64,000 bases of DNA from NCBI GenBank assembly GCA_947496865.1, contig CANMEE010000002.1, positions 434,001 to 498,000 of the forward strand, in the 5' to 3' direction. A program made the translations under genes and the position numbers. The DNA comes from an uncultured Sphingomonadaceae bacterium. Its GTDB lineage: Bacteria; Pseudomonadota; Alphaproteobacteria; Sphingomonadales; Sphingomonadaceae. Numbering within the stretch: the stretch's first letter is position 1; every line of letters starts with the position of its first letter. Of the stretch, positions 42,396-50,998 are shown piece after piece. Below the pieces are notes generated by a model that made no database searches, was not told the origin of the DNA, and saw nothing but the letters and a program-made list of their open reading frames with translations.

Positions 42396-43981
42396 ATCGA
42401 CGCCTTGGGCAACCGAATTTCAAAGCAAGCGCCTTGCTCGTGATCCGGTCTATCAATCGCTTCTATAGTGCCTTCATGGCCTTCGATTATTGTTTTTGCG
42501 ATGGCAAGACCGAGCCCGCTGTGCCTGCCGAAAGCTTCCCCTTCAGGGCGATCGGAATGGAACCGATTAAATATATTTTTCCGCTGTTCCTCGGCAACGC
42601 CTGGTCCCTGATCAGAAATTTGAATGACAACTTTGTCGGCATCGGGAGTGGCGAGAATTTCGATCAGTCCGCCAGTTGGAGAAAAGGACACAGCGTTGTC
42701 TAAGATATTGCTGAAAACGCGTTCGAGGCGATCGTCATCGCCCATCACGGTTGCGACGTCGCGCCCAGGACGGGCAAAGGCGATTTTTACGCTTTCATTG
42801 GTATCGCGTTGTTCGCGAGCTGAGAGTAGCTGGTCCAGCATCTTACCGATATCAACTTTTTCGAATTTTGTCCTTGCGAGTTCTGCATCGACACGAGAGG
42901 CTTCTGAAATATCGTTGATCAATCGGTCGATCCGGCGGACGTCATCGTTGGCAACGTCCAGCAGCTGTCTCCGAAGGTCCTGATCATCGACGCGGTCCAA
43001 GCTTTCCAATGCAGAGCGCAGCGACGCCAGCGGGTTTTTAATTTCATGACTGACGTCCGCGGCAAAAGCCTCGGTTGCGTCTATCCGGTAGCGTAACGCC
43101 CCGCTCATATCGGCCAGCGCACGGGCGAGTTGACCTATTTCATCACGCCGACCCGGCATCCGAGGAATCGTGATTTCTGGTGCCCGTCCAAGACGGACCC
43201 GAATGGCGGCGCGGGCAAGCTTTCTAATCGGCCGCACAATGGTGCGTGCCAAAAACAGCGATAATAGAACCGAAACAATCGCGGTGAGAAAGATCACCAG
43301 GACAACATTGGATCGTTCTGCGCGCACGATCCTGGTAATGTCGCGGGCATTGCTGGTCAGCAGCAAGACGTGATTGCTGCTAGGCACATGAGAGGCCGCA
43401 ATGATTACCGGTGTGCGGTCGGGCGCATAGCGCACGGCGCCATTAGGTGCTTGATCGGTTGATAATAATCTAACTTCGGGCCACGAAGAAGCGACATCAT
43501 TGTTCGGTTCCGTGAAGGCCGTGATAGGTTTGCTGAGAACAATAAACTCAATCGATTGATCCAATTTTCGGGCAACACCTTTTTGCCAGGTTTGCGTATT
43601 TGGATCCCTGAACCGATAGGTGGGTTCAGCCAGTTCAAAACTGTCGACTATTTTTGCACCACTTTTATCATAGAGTCGCAACCGGCTCTCGAGATGCTGT
43701 GCGAAGTCGACGATTAAATCTTTTCGGTTTTCGGGCGTTTGTAGATCTAGAGCGGTGCTAATGATCTGGGTTTGTAGTTGGGCTTGGTTAAGCCGCTCGT
43801 CGGTTAGCTCATCTCTATAGTTATCGAGATAGAATAGGCTTCCAGCCAGCAGTGCAATTGCCAGAATATTGACAGCCAATATGCGGGTAGTAAGCGACAG
43901 TCGTGCAGACCAGCGCAACGAAAGCTCGGGATCGTCGATACCGGCTACTGCTTTATTCGTTGTAGCGATAACCGGCTCCAT
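42392..43981 (-). CDS. chvG: ChvG-type sensor histidine kinase
   Basis: About 529 residues from the ATG at 43981. The first membrane helix is [19 protein letters not shown], with a periplasmic domain of about 200 residues, a second helix [19 protein letters not shown], a HAMP segment, the dimerisation helix with phosphoacceptor His in [20 protein letters not shown], and ATPase boxes [17 protein letters not shown] and [12 protein letters not shown]. It senses envelope or acid stress in related bacteria. A further ATG at 44020 is in frame. It overlaps the end of chvI by 29 bp with this start. Confidence 0.92.
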   Translation of the reverse strand: MEPVIATTNKAVAGIDDPELSLRWSARLSLTTRILAVNILAIALLAGSLFYLDNYRDELTDERLNQAQLQTQIISTALDLQTPENRKDLIVDFAQHLESRLRLYDKSGAKIVDSFELAEPTYRFRDPNTQTWQKGVARKLDQSIEFIVLSKPITAFTEPNNDVASSWPEVRLLSTDQAPNGAVRYAPDRTPVIIAASHVPSSNHVLLLTSNARDITRIVRAERSNVVLVIFLTAIVSVLLSLFLARTIVRPIRKLARAAIRVRLGRAPEITIPRMPGRRDEIGQLARALADMSGALRYRIDATEAFAADVSHEIKNPLASLRSALESLDRVDDQDLRRQLLDVANDDVRRIDRLINDISEASRVDAELARTKFEKVDIGKMLDQLLSAREQRDTNESVKIAFARPGRDVATVMGDDDRLERVFSNILDNAVSFSPTGGLIEILATPDADKVVIQISDQGPGVAEEQRKNIFNRFHSDRPEGEAFGRHSGLGLAIAKTIIEGHEGTIEAIDRPDHEQGACFEIRLPKASI

Positions 43982-44657
43982 AGAGCGTATCGATGGCGTC
44001 AAATTCAGGGTCAACTTCACGGAATTTTCGGCGGAGGCGCTTTATGTGGCTGTCGATTGTTCGATCATCGACATAAACATCATCCTGATAAGCTGCATCC
44101 ATTAACTGATTGCGGCTTTTTACCACGCCTGGACGGTTGGCAAGCGTTTCCAATATCATGAATTCTGTGACGGTGAGTGTAACATTATCACTGTTCCATT
44201 TCACTAGATGTCGTGCCGGATCCATTTCAAGGGCGCCACGCACCAGTGGCTCCAAACCTTCGGTATCAACGTCTTCATCCGTCAACTTAACCAGCTCAGC
44301 ACGCCGCAAAATCGATTTGACTCTGGCAATTAACAAACGCTGTGAGAACGGTTTTTTGATATAGTCATCCGCGCCCATCGCAAGTCCAAGCGCTTCGTCG
44401 AGTTCTTCGTCCTTCGACGTCAGGAATATGACCGGCAGATTGCTTTTCTCTCTGACCCGTCGAAGCAGCTCAAGGCCGTCCATTTTCGGCATCTTGATAT
44501 CAAAAATACCAAGATCAGGGGGGTGATCAATAATCGCTTGTAGCGCAGCTTCGCTATCTGAATAGACGCGTGTGACGAAGCCTTCGGCCTGCATCGCAAT
44601 GGATACAGAGGTTAATATGTTCCGATCATCATCTACTAAAGCAATATTTGCGGTCAT
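43953..44657 (-). CDS. chvI: ChvI-type response regulator
   Basis: 234 residues from the ATG at 44657. The receiver has acidic DDDR, phosphoacceptor Asp53 in [13 protein letters not shown] and Lys in YIKKPF. The OmpR-type winged helix contains [30 protein letters not shown] and [20 protein letters not shown]. It regulates envelope, motility and carbon genes in relatives; pckA, divergent at 44919, is a known target type in rhizobia. The 261-bp spacer between them should hold the binding sites, which I cannot define by eye. Confidence 0.93.
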   Translation of the reverse strand: MTANIALVDDDRNILTSVSIAMQAEGFVTRVYSDSEAALQAIIDHPPDLGIFDIKMPKMDGLELLRRVREKSNLPVIFLTSKDEELDEALGLAMGADDYIKKPFSQRLLIARVKSILRRAELVKLTDEDVDTEGLEPLVRGALEMDPARHLVKWNSDNVTLTVTEFMILETLANRPGVVKSRNQLMDAAYQDDVYVDDRTIDSHIKRLRRKFREVDPEFDAIDTLYGAGYRYNE

Positions 44658-44918
44658 TAATGCGCCTATCCTGTCTTCACGGCCAAAGCTCAACTTAAAT
44701 ATGACCTAATTGAAGCGCTGCGCTGGCACAAGGACGCATGTATTGCCCGAGCAATCCGTAACGACAACGGCTGCTCCTGTTAATCGTGATATCCAATCAC
44801 AATGCCGGGTTAGTCAATCTGCTAATTTGACCGACTCGTGATGGTAAGATAAGCGCCTCTTCAAAGATGCCGAATCCGGCAATCGTCCATTCCTAATTCA
44901 AGCCTTAGGGGAATAATC

Positions 44919-46514
44919 GTGCCAAAAGTTTCGTCTGTAACGTTAAATGATCAGGGCTTTGCCACCAATGCAAAGCAGCATTGGAATCTCGGCGCGCCCG
45001 CTTTGGTTGAAGCAGCAGTATCTCGCGGCGAAGGACATTTGGCAAAAGACGGGCCGTTGGTCGTTGAAACCGGAAAACATACCGGTCGATCTGCGAACGA
45101 TAAATTCATTGTCCGTGATGGTGAGACCGAAGACAGCGTTTGGTGGGGCAAGACCAACGTGTCGATGAAACCAGATCATTTTGCGGCTCTGAAAGAAGAT
45201 TTCCTTAAAGCCGTCGCCGACAAAGAAACACTCTTTGTTCAGGACTTATTTGGCGGTTCACAGCCAGAACATCGGGTGAATGTCCGTGTCATCAACGAAC
45301 TGGCATGGCATAATTTGTTTATCCGCACGATGCTGGTTCGTCCGACTGCTGACGAACTACCCGGATTTGAACCAGAATATACGATCATCGATTTGCCAAG
45401 CTTTAAGGCGGACCCAGAACGCCATGGGACGCGCAGCGAAACGGTTATCGCCGTGAACCTGACTGAGAAACTAATCCTTATTGGCGGTACCGCTTATGCT
45501 GGCGAAATGAAAAAATCTGTCTTCGGCTTGCTTAACTACCTGCTGCCACTCGACTCGGTCATGCCGATGCACTGTTCTTCGAACATGGGACCGGAAGGCG
45601 ATACGGCAATTTTCTTTGGTCTTTCGGGTACCGGCAAGACGACCTTGTCCGCTGATGCCAGCCGGACATTGATCGGAGATGATGAGCATGGTTGGTCTGA
45701 CACGGCCGTGTTTAACTTTGAGGGTGGCTGTTACGCAAAAATGATCCGTCTGTCAGAAGAGGCAGAGCCCGAAATTTACGCGACCACGCGCCGTTTTGGT
45801 ACGGTTTTAGAAAATGTCGTGATGGATCCGGAAACCCGGGAACTTGATCTCGACGACAATAGCAAAGCGGAAAATACTCGCGGGGCTTATCCGATCGATT
45901 ATATTCCCAATACTTCTGAAAAGAATATGGGGCCGGTTCCGAAAAACATCATCATGTTAACGGCCGATGCTTTTGGCGTGTTGCCTCCAATATCTCGACT
46001 GACACCAGAACAGGCCATGTATCACTTCCTTTCGGGTTATACGGCGAAAGTGGCGGGTACGGAGATTGGTGTGACAGAACCAGAAGCGACCTTCTCTACC
46101 TGTTTTGGCGCGCCTTTCATGCCACGGCACCCTTCTGTTTACGGTAACCTTTTAAAAGAGCGTATTGCCAAAGGCGGCGTGCGATGCTGGTTGGTCAATA
46201 CCGGTTGGACCGGCGGCAAATATGGCGAAGGCAACCGGATGCCGATTAAGGCAACGCGGGCCTTGTTGAATGCGGCGCTGGACGGCAGCTTGAATGACGG
46301 TGAATTCCGTCTGGACGATAATTTCGGCTTTGAAGTGCCAGTATCGGTACCGGGTGTGGATAGCGGTATTCTTGACCCGCGCTCTACTTGGTCAGATGCG
46401 GTGGCTTATGATGAAACAGCCCAGAAGTTGGTTAAATTATTCATCGACAACTTTGAGCAATTTGCAGAACATGTTGACCAGAATGTTCGAGAAGCAGCAC
46501 CAACGGCAGCCTAG
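44919..46514 (+). CDS. pckA: Phosphoenolpyruvate carboxykinase (ATP)
   Basis: 531 residues. It has the substrate motif [55 protein letters not shown] (kinase-1a loop at about 232-245), [10 protein letters not shown] (metal Asp) and the C-terminal [24 protein letters not shown]. It makes PEP from oxaloacetate in gluconeogenesis. The start is GTG at 44919 with TTAGGGGA upstream. Its divergent position next to ChvI and the PTS regulators fits control of central carbon flow. Confidence 0.96.
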   Translation: MPKVSSVTLNDQGFATNAKQHWNLGAPALVEAAVSRGEGHLAKDGPLVVETGKHTGRSANDKFIVRDGETEDSVWWGKTNVSMKPDHFAALKEDFLKAVADKETLFVQDLFGGSQPEHRVNVRVINELAWHNLFIRTMLVRPTADELPGFEPEYTIIDLPSFKADPERHGTRSETVIAVNLTEKLILIGGTAYAGEMKKSVFGLLNYLLPLDSVMPMHCSSNMGPEGDTAIFFGLSGTGKTTLSADASRTLIGDDEHGWSDTAVFNFEGGCYAKMIRLSEEAEPEIYATTRRFGTVLENVVMDPETRELDLDDNSKAENTRGAYPIDYIPNTSEKNMGPVPKNIIMLTADAFGVLPPISRLTPEQAMYHFLSGYTAKVAGTEIGVTEPEATFSTCFGAPFMPRHPSVYGNLLKERIAKGGVRCWLVNTGWTGGKYGEGNRMPIKATRALLNAALDGSLNDGEFRLDDNFGFEVPVSVPGVDSGILDPRSTWSDAVAYDETAQKLVKLFIDNFEQFAEHVDQNVREAAPTAA

Positions 46515-46528
46515 GTAGCGCAATCGAC

Positions 46529-47275
46529 CTAATGTAATTGTCGCGGTTCCTTCGGGACAATTGTAATTTCCACAACCTGACCGTCTTCACGGGGGACGAG
46601 GGATAGAATCTCGCCGGAAACAAAGCCCTCTGTTTCGATGGATTTATCAACTTTTCCGTTTGTGGCTATGTCATGAGCGATGCGTACCAACCGTTTGACG
46701 ACCTCATTAGGCGCATAGCCGGCGGGCGTATTTATCGTGACTTCCTGTCCAGAGAAGTAGGATAGACCTGATGTGAGGAAACTCCCATCGGCAGCTTTAG
46801 ATATAGCGATTTGCGCTAACACTGGAAACGGACCGCCTTCGATATAATGGTCGGTAGCGCCAATAAAGTAAGCAAATCCGATCTGCAGCTGTGCTGGCCG
46901 CCAAATGACAGCGGTGGCTTTGATCGATTGTCCGACATAGCGACCCAATTGCAAAAGAGCCCGGTTCACTGTCTCGCTATGTTTTGCCGATTTTATATGT
47001 TCGCCAAGTGCGATACCAATGCCGGATAGTTTCTGTTCGGTCGGATCGCAAAAAATATGATCGAAATCCGCCGTCGCCAAACTCTGGTCTATGTCCTCAG
47101 GGCTATAGTGGATCAAGGCGAAGGTCATGCCGCCGATCATGACATCCAACTGATTTTCATATTGCGACGGCCTGAGGTCGATCGTCTCCATTGCCTGATC
47201 CAACAAAATTAGGTCGGTCAGGCAGAATGACTGCGGTATATCCGCCATGATCAATAATGGTAGATCAGTCTGCAC
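46529..47275 (-). CDS. Protein of unknown function (possibly DUF4261-like)
   Basis: 248 residues, or 238 if the ATG at 47245 is used. No signal peptide, membrane segment or catalytic motif is evident. Readable parts are LDVMIGGMTFALIHYSPEDIDQSL, AVIWRPAQLQIGFAYFIGATDHYIEGGPFPVLAQIAIS and LTSGLSYFSGQEVTI. The pattern of strands with an LTSGLSYF-like stretch recalls DUF4261-type proteins of unknown role, but I am not confident. It is convergent with pckA (14 bp apart), and its 5' side faces the long inverted repeat at 47348. Confidence 0.55.
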   Translation of the reverse strand: MQTDLPLLIMADIPQSFCLTDLILLDQAMETIDLRPSQYENQLDVMIGGMTFALIHYSPEDIDQSLATADFDHIFCDPTEQKLSGIGIALGEHIKSAKHSETVNRALLQLGRYVGQSIKATAVIWRPAQLQIGFAYFIGATDHYIEGGPFPVLAQIAISKAADGSFLTSGLSYFSGQEVTINTPAGYAPNEVVKRLVRIAHDIATNGKVDKSIETEGFVSGEILSLVPREDGQVVEITIVPKEPRQLH

Positions 47276-47346
47276 TCTGGATCCTTATCTCTTTCGTTAG
47301 AGTCCATGTTCTTTCTATGTTCTGCTTCGGCATTGTCCATAGCATA

Positions 47347-47401
47347 ATCAAGCCATGATCGATATTCTACCATGGCAGATGAATATCGATCATGGCTTGA
47401 T
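47347..47401. repeat. Perfect 20-21 bp inverted repeat with a 13-base loop
   Basis: The left arm 47348-47367 (TCAAGCCATGATCGATATTC) is the exact reverse complement of 47381-47400, with one extra A-T pair outside. The 13-base loop 47368-47380 contains CCATGG. It lies between two divergent genes, 72 bp from the ATG at 47275 and 45 bp before the TTG at 47446. There is no T run on either side, so it is not a standard terminator. Both arms contain ATGATCGAT words. Confidence 0.85.
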
Positions 47402-47445
47402 ATCGCACCATTATGGATGCACTGTTTCTTAGAAGGAGCAGGCTG

Positions 47446-47658
47446 TTGGCTGATTGGATTTTATCGGTTTTGATGCTGGCGGGCGCAGGATTGCTCGCCG
47501 GTGGTGTTTATTTAATTCGTACAGGCCGAAACAAGAAACAAGGCGGGCTGATGCTGGTCGCCTCTGCGGTCATGTTTGCCAATGTCGCCATTTGGACTGT
47601 GCCGACGTCCGGTTCTGCCCCGCAAGCGGGCAGCAAAATTCCGGATCAACCGAATTAA
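47446..47658 (+). CDS. Small two-helix membrane protein, function unknown
   Basis: About 70 residues: two hydrophobic segments, WILSVLMLAGAGLLAGGVYLI and GLMLVASAVMFANVAIWTV, joined by the basic RTGRNKKQ, with a short polar tail. I choose the TTG at 47446 because AAGGAG lies seven bases upstream; an in-frame ATG at 47413 has no ribosome site. No family can be named. It is convergent with the hydrolase gene, 4 bp apart. Confidence 0.6.
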   Translation: MADWILSVLMLAGAGLLAGGVYLIRTGRNKKQGGLMLVASAVMFANVAIWTVPTSGSAPQAGSKIPDQPN

Positions 47659-47662
47659 GAGC

Positions 47663-48319
47663 CTATTTGATTGGCGAATCCGGCGCGAGACGCATATCGA
47701 GATAATTATCAACCGAGCCCATCAGCAATTCCATCTCATTTTCATAGAAATGGTTAGCGCGGGGAATTTCGTCATGATGGATGGTGATATGTTTCTGTGT
47801 GCGCAGCTTGTCGACTAGTTTCTGGACGGCGCTTGGCGTCACGACTTCGTCATTTACACCCTGAATGATAATTCCAGAGGATGGGCAGGGCGCGAGGAAG
47901 TTAAAATCGTACATGTTTGCTGGCGGCGATACCGAGATAAACCCTCTCACTTCCGGTCGGCGCATCAGCAACTGCATACCGATCCAAGCGCCAAAGCTAT
48001 AGCCGGCAATCCATGTGGTCTGTGCTTCGGGATGAATACTCTGTACCCAATCCAGCGCAGAAGCAGCATCGGAAAGCTCACCGATGCCATTGTCAAAAAC
48101 ACCTTGAGATCGACCAACACCGCGAAAATTAAACCGCAGTGTTGCAAATCCGCGTTTCACAAAAGTTTTATACATGGCCTGTGTAATGCGATCATTCATC
48201 GTACCGCCCGCTTGCGGGTGGGGGTGAAGAATCATCGCAACCGGAGCACGGTCGCGTGGCCCTGGGCTAAAGCGGCCTTCGAGGCGCCCTTCGGGTCCGG
48301 TAAAAATTACGTCAGGCAT
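47663..48319 (-). CDS. Alpha/beta hydrolase (COG2945-like)
   Basis: 218 residues. It has the HPHPQAGGTMNDRI oxyanion region typical of COG2945, FRGVGRSQGVFDNGIGE, the nucleophile elbow IAGYSFGAWIGMQL (Ser), the Asp in IIQGVNDEVV and the catalytic His in IPRANHFY. Substrate unknown. In related genomes this gene sits near cysteine desulfurase and Suf genes, and here it is divergent from the first desulfurase gene with 145 bp between the starts. Confidence 0.85.
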   Translation of the reverse strand: MPDVIFTGPEGRLEGRFSPGPRDRAPVAMILHPHPQAGGTMNDRITQAMYKTFVKRGFATLRFNFRGVGRSQGVFDNGIGELSDAASALDWVQSIHPEAQTTWIAGYSFGAWIGMQLLMRRPEVRGFISVSPPANMYDFNFLAPCPSSGIIIQGVNDEVVTPSAVQKLVDKLRTQKHITIHHDEIPRANHFYENEMELLMGSVDNYLDMRLAPDSPIK

Positions 48320-48464
48320 GGCTTTTTCGATTCTATGATCAAGATTACGATTTCTATGGCGGCAAAAAACAGATTAGCTTTTGCGCTAAATGAAGCGTCT
48401 ATATAGAGAGAGTCTAATAATCCGCAACTCTATCCCGCAACTGTTAAATGGTCTTGTCCATATT

Positions 48465-49538
48465 ATGTCTGAACAGAAACGCATCTATCTCGACTATGCG
48501 GCGACCACCCCGATGCTCGACGTCGCCCGACAGGCCTGTTTGGAAGGGTTTGCGCATTGGGCAAACCCGTCTTCACCTCATGCAGATGGGCGAGCCGCTG
48601 GTTCTATGCTGGAAAATGCACGGAGGCGATTGAAAGCCGCTCTGGATTGGGATGGCGAAGTAATTTTTACGAGCGGCGCCAGCGAGGCCATTGCGATGGC
48701 GCTCAAGCAAACCAAACCGACACGCCAGCTGGTTTCTCCGATTGAGCATGATGTTGTCCTCCGATTTTCAGAAGGTGCGACCGCTCTTCCGATTGATCTA
48801 AACGGTCTGGTTGTACCGATGCGCCTTAATCATATGCTGAAAGGCGAAAAAGAGCAGGCCTTAGTCGCCGTGCAGTCAGTCAATAACGAAACCGGCGTTA
48901 TGCAGGATATGGATGCGCTATCCAAGGTAACCTGTGATCGAGGCGCGGTGTTGCTGGCGGATTGTTCGCAGTCTGCCGGAAAAATGCCGCTCCCTGATGC
49001 GGACATGATTATAATTGCCGGGCATAAATTCGGCGGTCCCCCGGGCGTCGGAGCGCTGTTGATAAAGGATTTGAACCTGCTCCACGCTCATGGCGGACAA
49101 GAACAAGGTTATCGCTCTGGTACGCAGAACCTGCCCTACATCATGGCGATGGTGGCAGCGCTTGAGGCACCGGCCAACTGGGCAGGGCGCGCTACTGAGT
49201 TACGCGCGCATCTCGATAATGCGATCAAGACGGAAGGTGGTGCGATTATTGCCGAAAATGCGTCACGTATTGCGACAATTGGAAGCTATCATATGCCGGG
49301 TGTCGCGGCGAACACGCAGCTAATTAAATTTGATATGGCGGGCTTTTCGGTTTCGGCAGGTAGTGCGTGCTCCTCCGGTACTTTGAAACCGAGCCACGTC
49401 CTGGACGCCATGGGCCTTGATGAGGTGTACGCGCGTGAGGTGATTCGCGTAAGCATCGGTCGCGACACCACGCGCGCGCATATTTACGACTTTATCGAGC
49501 AGTGGAAATCTATTTTCAGCGCAGCACATAAAGCTTGA
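48465..49538 (+). CDS. Cysteine desulfurase-like class V aminotransferase
   Basis: About 357 residues from the ATG at 48465 (MSEQKRIYLDYAATTPML). PLP Lys is in IIAGHKFGGPPGVGALL, the upstream nucleotide-stacking His region in VSPIEHDVVLRF, and the mobile-loop Cys in VSAGSACSSGTLKPSHVL. It would extract sulfur from cysteine as a persulfide for Fe-S or thio-cofactor synthesis. It is followed after 1 bp by a second, divergent desulfurase. Differences between the two suggest distinct roles rather than a recent copy. An earlier in-frame ATG at 48390 adds 25 unrelated residues. Confidence 0.88.
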   Translation: MSEQKRIYLDYAATTPMLDVARQACLEGFAHWANPSSPHADGRAAGSMLENARRRLKAALDWDGEVIFTSGASEAIAMALKQTKPTRQLVSPIEHDVVLRFSEGATALPIDLNGLVVPMRLNHMLKGEKEQALVAVQSVNNETGVMQDMDALSKVTCDRGAVLLADCSQSAGKMPLPDADMIIIAGHKFGGPPGVGALLIKDLNLLHAHGGQEQGYRSGTQNLPYIMAMVAALEAPANWAGRATELRAHLDNAIKTEGGAIIAENASRIATIGSYHMPGVAANTQLIKFDMAGFSVSAGSACSSGTLKPSHVLDAMGLDEVYAREVIRVSIGRDTTRAHIYDFIEQWKSIFSAAHKA

Positions 49539-49539
49539 A

Positions 49540-50658
49540 ATGATGTCCAAAAACCCGATTTATCTCGATAATCAAGCGACGACACCGCTAGCTCCAGAAG
49601 TGTTTGACGTCATGATCCCCTGGCTACGTGATAGTTTTGGCAATCCGCATAGCGCCCATCTGTTAGGACGCAAAGCCAGTGCAGCCGTCGAAGTCGCGAG
49701 AGATCAGATGTCCGGCTTGCTGCCGGAAAGCGGCAATATTCTGTTCACTGGCAGCGCGACTGAAGCCGTTAACATGGGCTTTGGCGTGGTACATGCGCTG
49801 CGGACTGACGGACGGAACAAGATTATCGTTCTAGATAGCGAACATGCCGCCGTTCGCGATACGGCTATCTCCTATGAAAAACAGGGTTTCATTGTTGAAA
49901 GGCATCCAATCGGATCTGATGGGATCGCATCATTGGCGCAACTGGGTGATGCGATTGATGGAAAGACTGCATTGGTGGCCGCGATGTTGGTAAATAATGA
50001 AATTGGCGTTATTCAACCGGTTGAAGCAATTGCAGAGCTAGCCCATGCGAAGGGCGCGCTGATGCTATGTGATGTCGTCCAAGGCTATGGTCGCGTCGAT
50101 ATTGCAGATAATATCGATATGGCCGCGATATCAGCCCATAAAATATATGGACCCAAGGGCATCGGCGCATTGTGGGTACGCAATGGCATCGACTTACCGC
50201 CGTTGATCCATGGCGGCGGACAAGAGCGGGGCATAAGATCAGGTACTTTGTCGCCAGCCTTATGCGCAGGATTTGGGCAAGCCGCCGCGCTGTGTATGGA
50301 GCGCCGCGAAAGTGATGCAGCCCATATTCAGGCCTTGTCTGACAAAGCGCGTTACTATTTTGCGGACTGGACGATCAATGGCTCTTGCAATCAGCGCTAT
50401 TCAGGCAATCTCAACATACGCCGCCAAGGTGTCGATGTTGGGCGTTTAATGTCTGATGTCCGCGGCGTCGCTTTCTCTGCTGGATCGGCCTGTGCCAGCG
50501 GCTCGGGACGTCCGAGCCATGTACTGGCGGCGCTGGGATTGGATTCAACGCAGATTAAATCATCCATCCGCTTGGGAATTGGTCGCTATAATAGCATAAA
50601 AGATATTGAAATAGCATCGAAATTAATAAACGAAGCGGTCGAGGTACAGCTTGCATGA
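49540..50658 (+). CDS. Cysteine desulfurase (IscS/NifS-like)
   Basis: 372 residues (ATG at 49540 or 49543). The pattern is IYLDNQATTPLAPEV, FTGSATEAVNMGF, DSEHAAVRD, PLP Lys in ISAHKIYGPKGIGALWV, and catalytic Cys in FSAGSACASGSGRPSHVLAALGL. It supplies sulfur for Fe-S assembly. It follows the first desulfurase directly and overlaps the ferredoxin gene by 4 bp (ATGA). No IscU, IscA or SufBCD scaffold gene is present in the run, which is unusual. Confidence 0.9.
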   Translation: MMSKNPIYLDNQATTPLAPEVFDVMIPWLRDSFGNPHSAHLLGRKASAAVEVARDQMSGLLPESGNILFTGSATEAVNMGFGVVHALRTDGRNKIIVLDSEHAAVRDTAISYEKQGFIVERHPIGSDGIASLAQLGDAIDGKTALVAAMLVNNEIGVIQPVEAIAELAHAKGALMLCDVVQGYGRVDIADNIDMAAISAHKIYGPKGIGALWVRNGIDLPPLIHGGGQERGIRSGTLSPALCAGFGQAAALCMERRESDAAHIQALSDKARYYFADWTINGSCNQRYSGNLNIRRQGVDVGRLMSDVRGVAFSAGSACASGSGRPSHVLAALGLDSTQIKSSIRLGIGRYNSIKDIEIASKLINEAVEVQLA

Positions 50659-50996
50659 GTGACATTAGCGTGAATTTTATCAGTGCCGATGGTGAACAGA
50701 AAATAGCGGCAAAAGCGGTCGATGGAGATGATCTTCTGACCATCGCGCAGGTTAACGATCAACCGCTGGAGGGCACATGCGAAGGGCAGATGGCCTGTTC
50801 GACCTGCCACGTCATCGTTGCCGCCGAAGATTTCGACAGATTACCCGAAGCTACAGAGATGGAAGAGGATATGCTTGATCTTGCCGCTGGCGCGCGGCGG
50901 ACAAGTCGCTTGGCCTGTCAGATTACGCTGACGCCGGAACTGGATGGCTTGACCGTCCACATCCCCTCTGAAAGTCGCAATATGCAGGGTGTTTAA
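50655..50996 (+). CDS. [2Fe-2S] ferredoxin, adrenodoxin/Isc type
   Basis: 113 residues. The cluster-binding cysteines are in GTCEGQMACSTCHVIV, with the fourth in SRLACQITL. The acidic region LPEATEMEEDMLDLAAGARRTSR between them is typical of adrenodoxin, putidaredoxin and Isc ferredoxins. It donates electrons either to Fe-S assembly (suggested by the upstream desulfurase) or to P450-type enzymes via a reductase such as that at 7695. It is 2 bp from the beta-lactamase gene. Confidence 0.93.
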   Translation: MSDISVNFISADGEQKIAAKAVDGDDLLTIAQVNDQPLEGTCEGQMACSTCHVIVAAEDFDRLPEATEMEEDMLDLAAGARRTSRLACQITLTPELDGLTVHIPSESRNMQGV

Positions 50997-50998
50997 GG

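Noticed and set aside
47347-47401. Rho-independent terminator at the long inverted repeat
   Set aside because: Neither strand has a T run after the stem, and the flanking genes diverge, so there is no transcript end to terminate here.
48465-50658. Recent duplication producing two cysteine desulfurase genes
   Set aside because: The two proteins differ throughout, including length and the Cys-loop sequence (SACSSGTLKP against SACASGSGRP), so any duplication is ancient.
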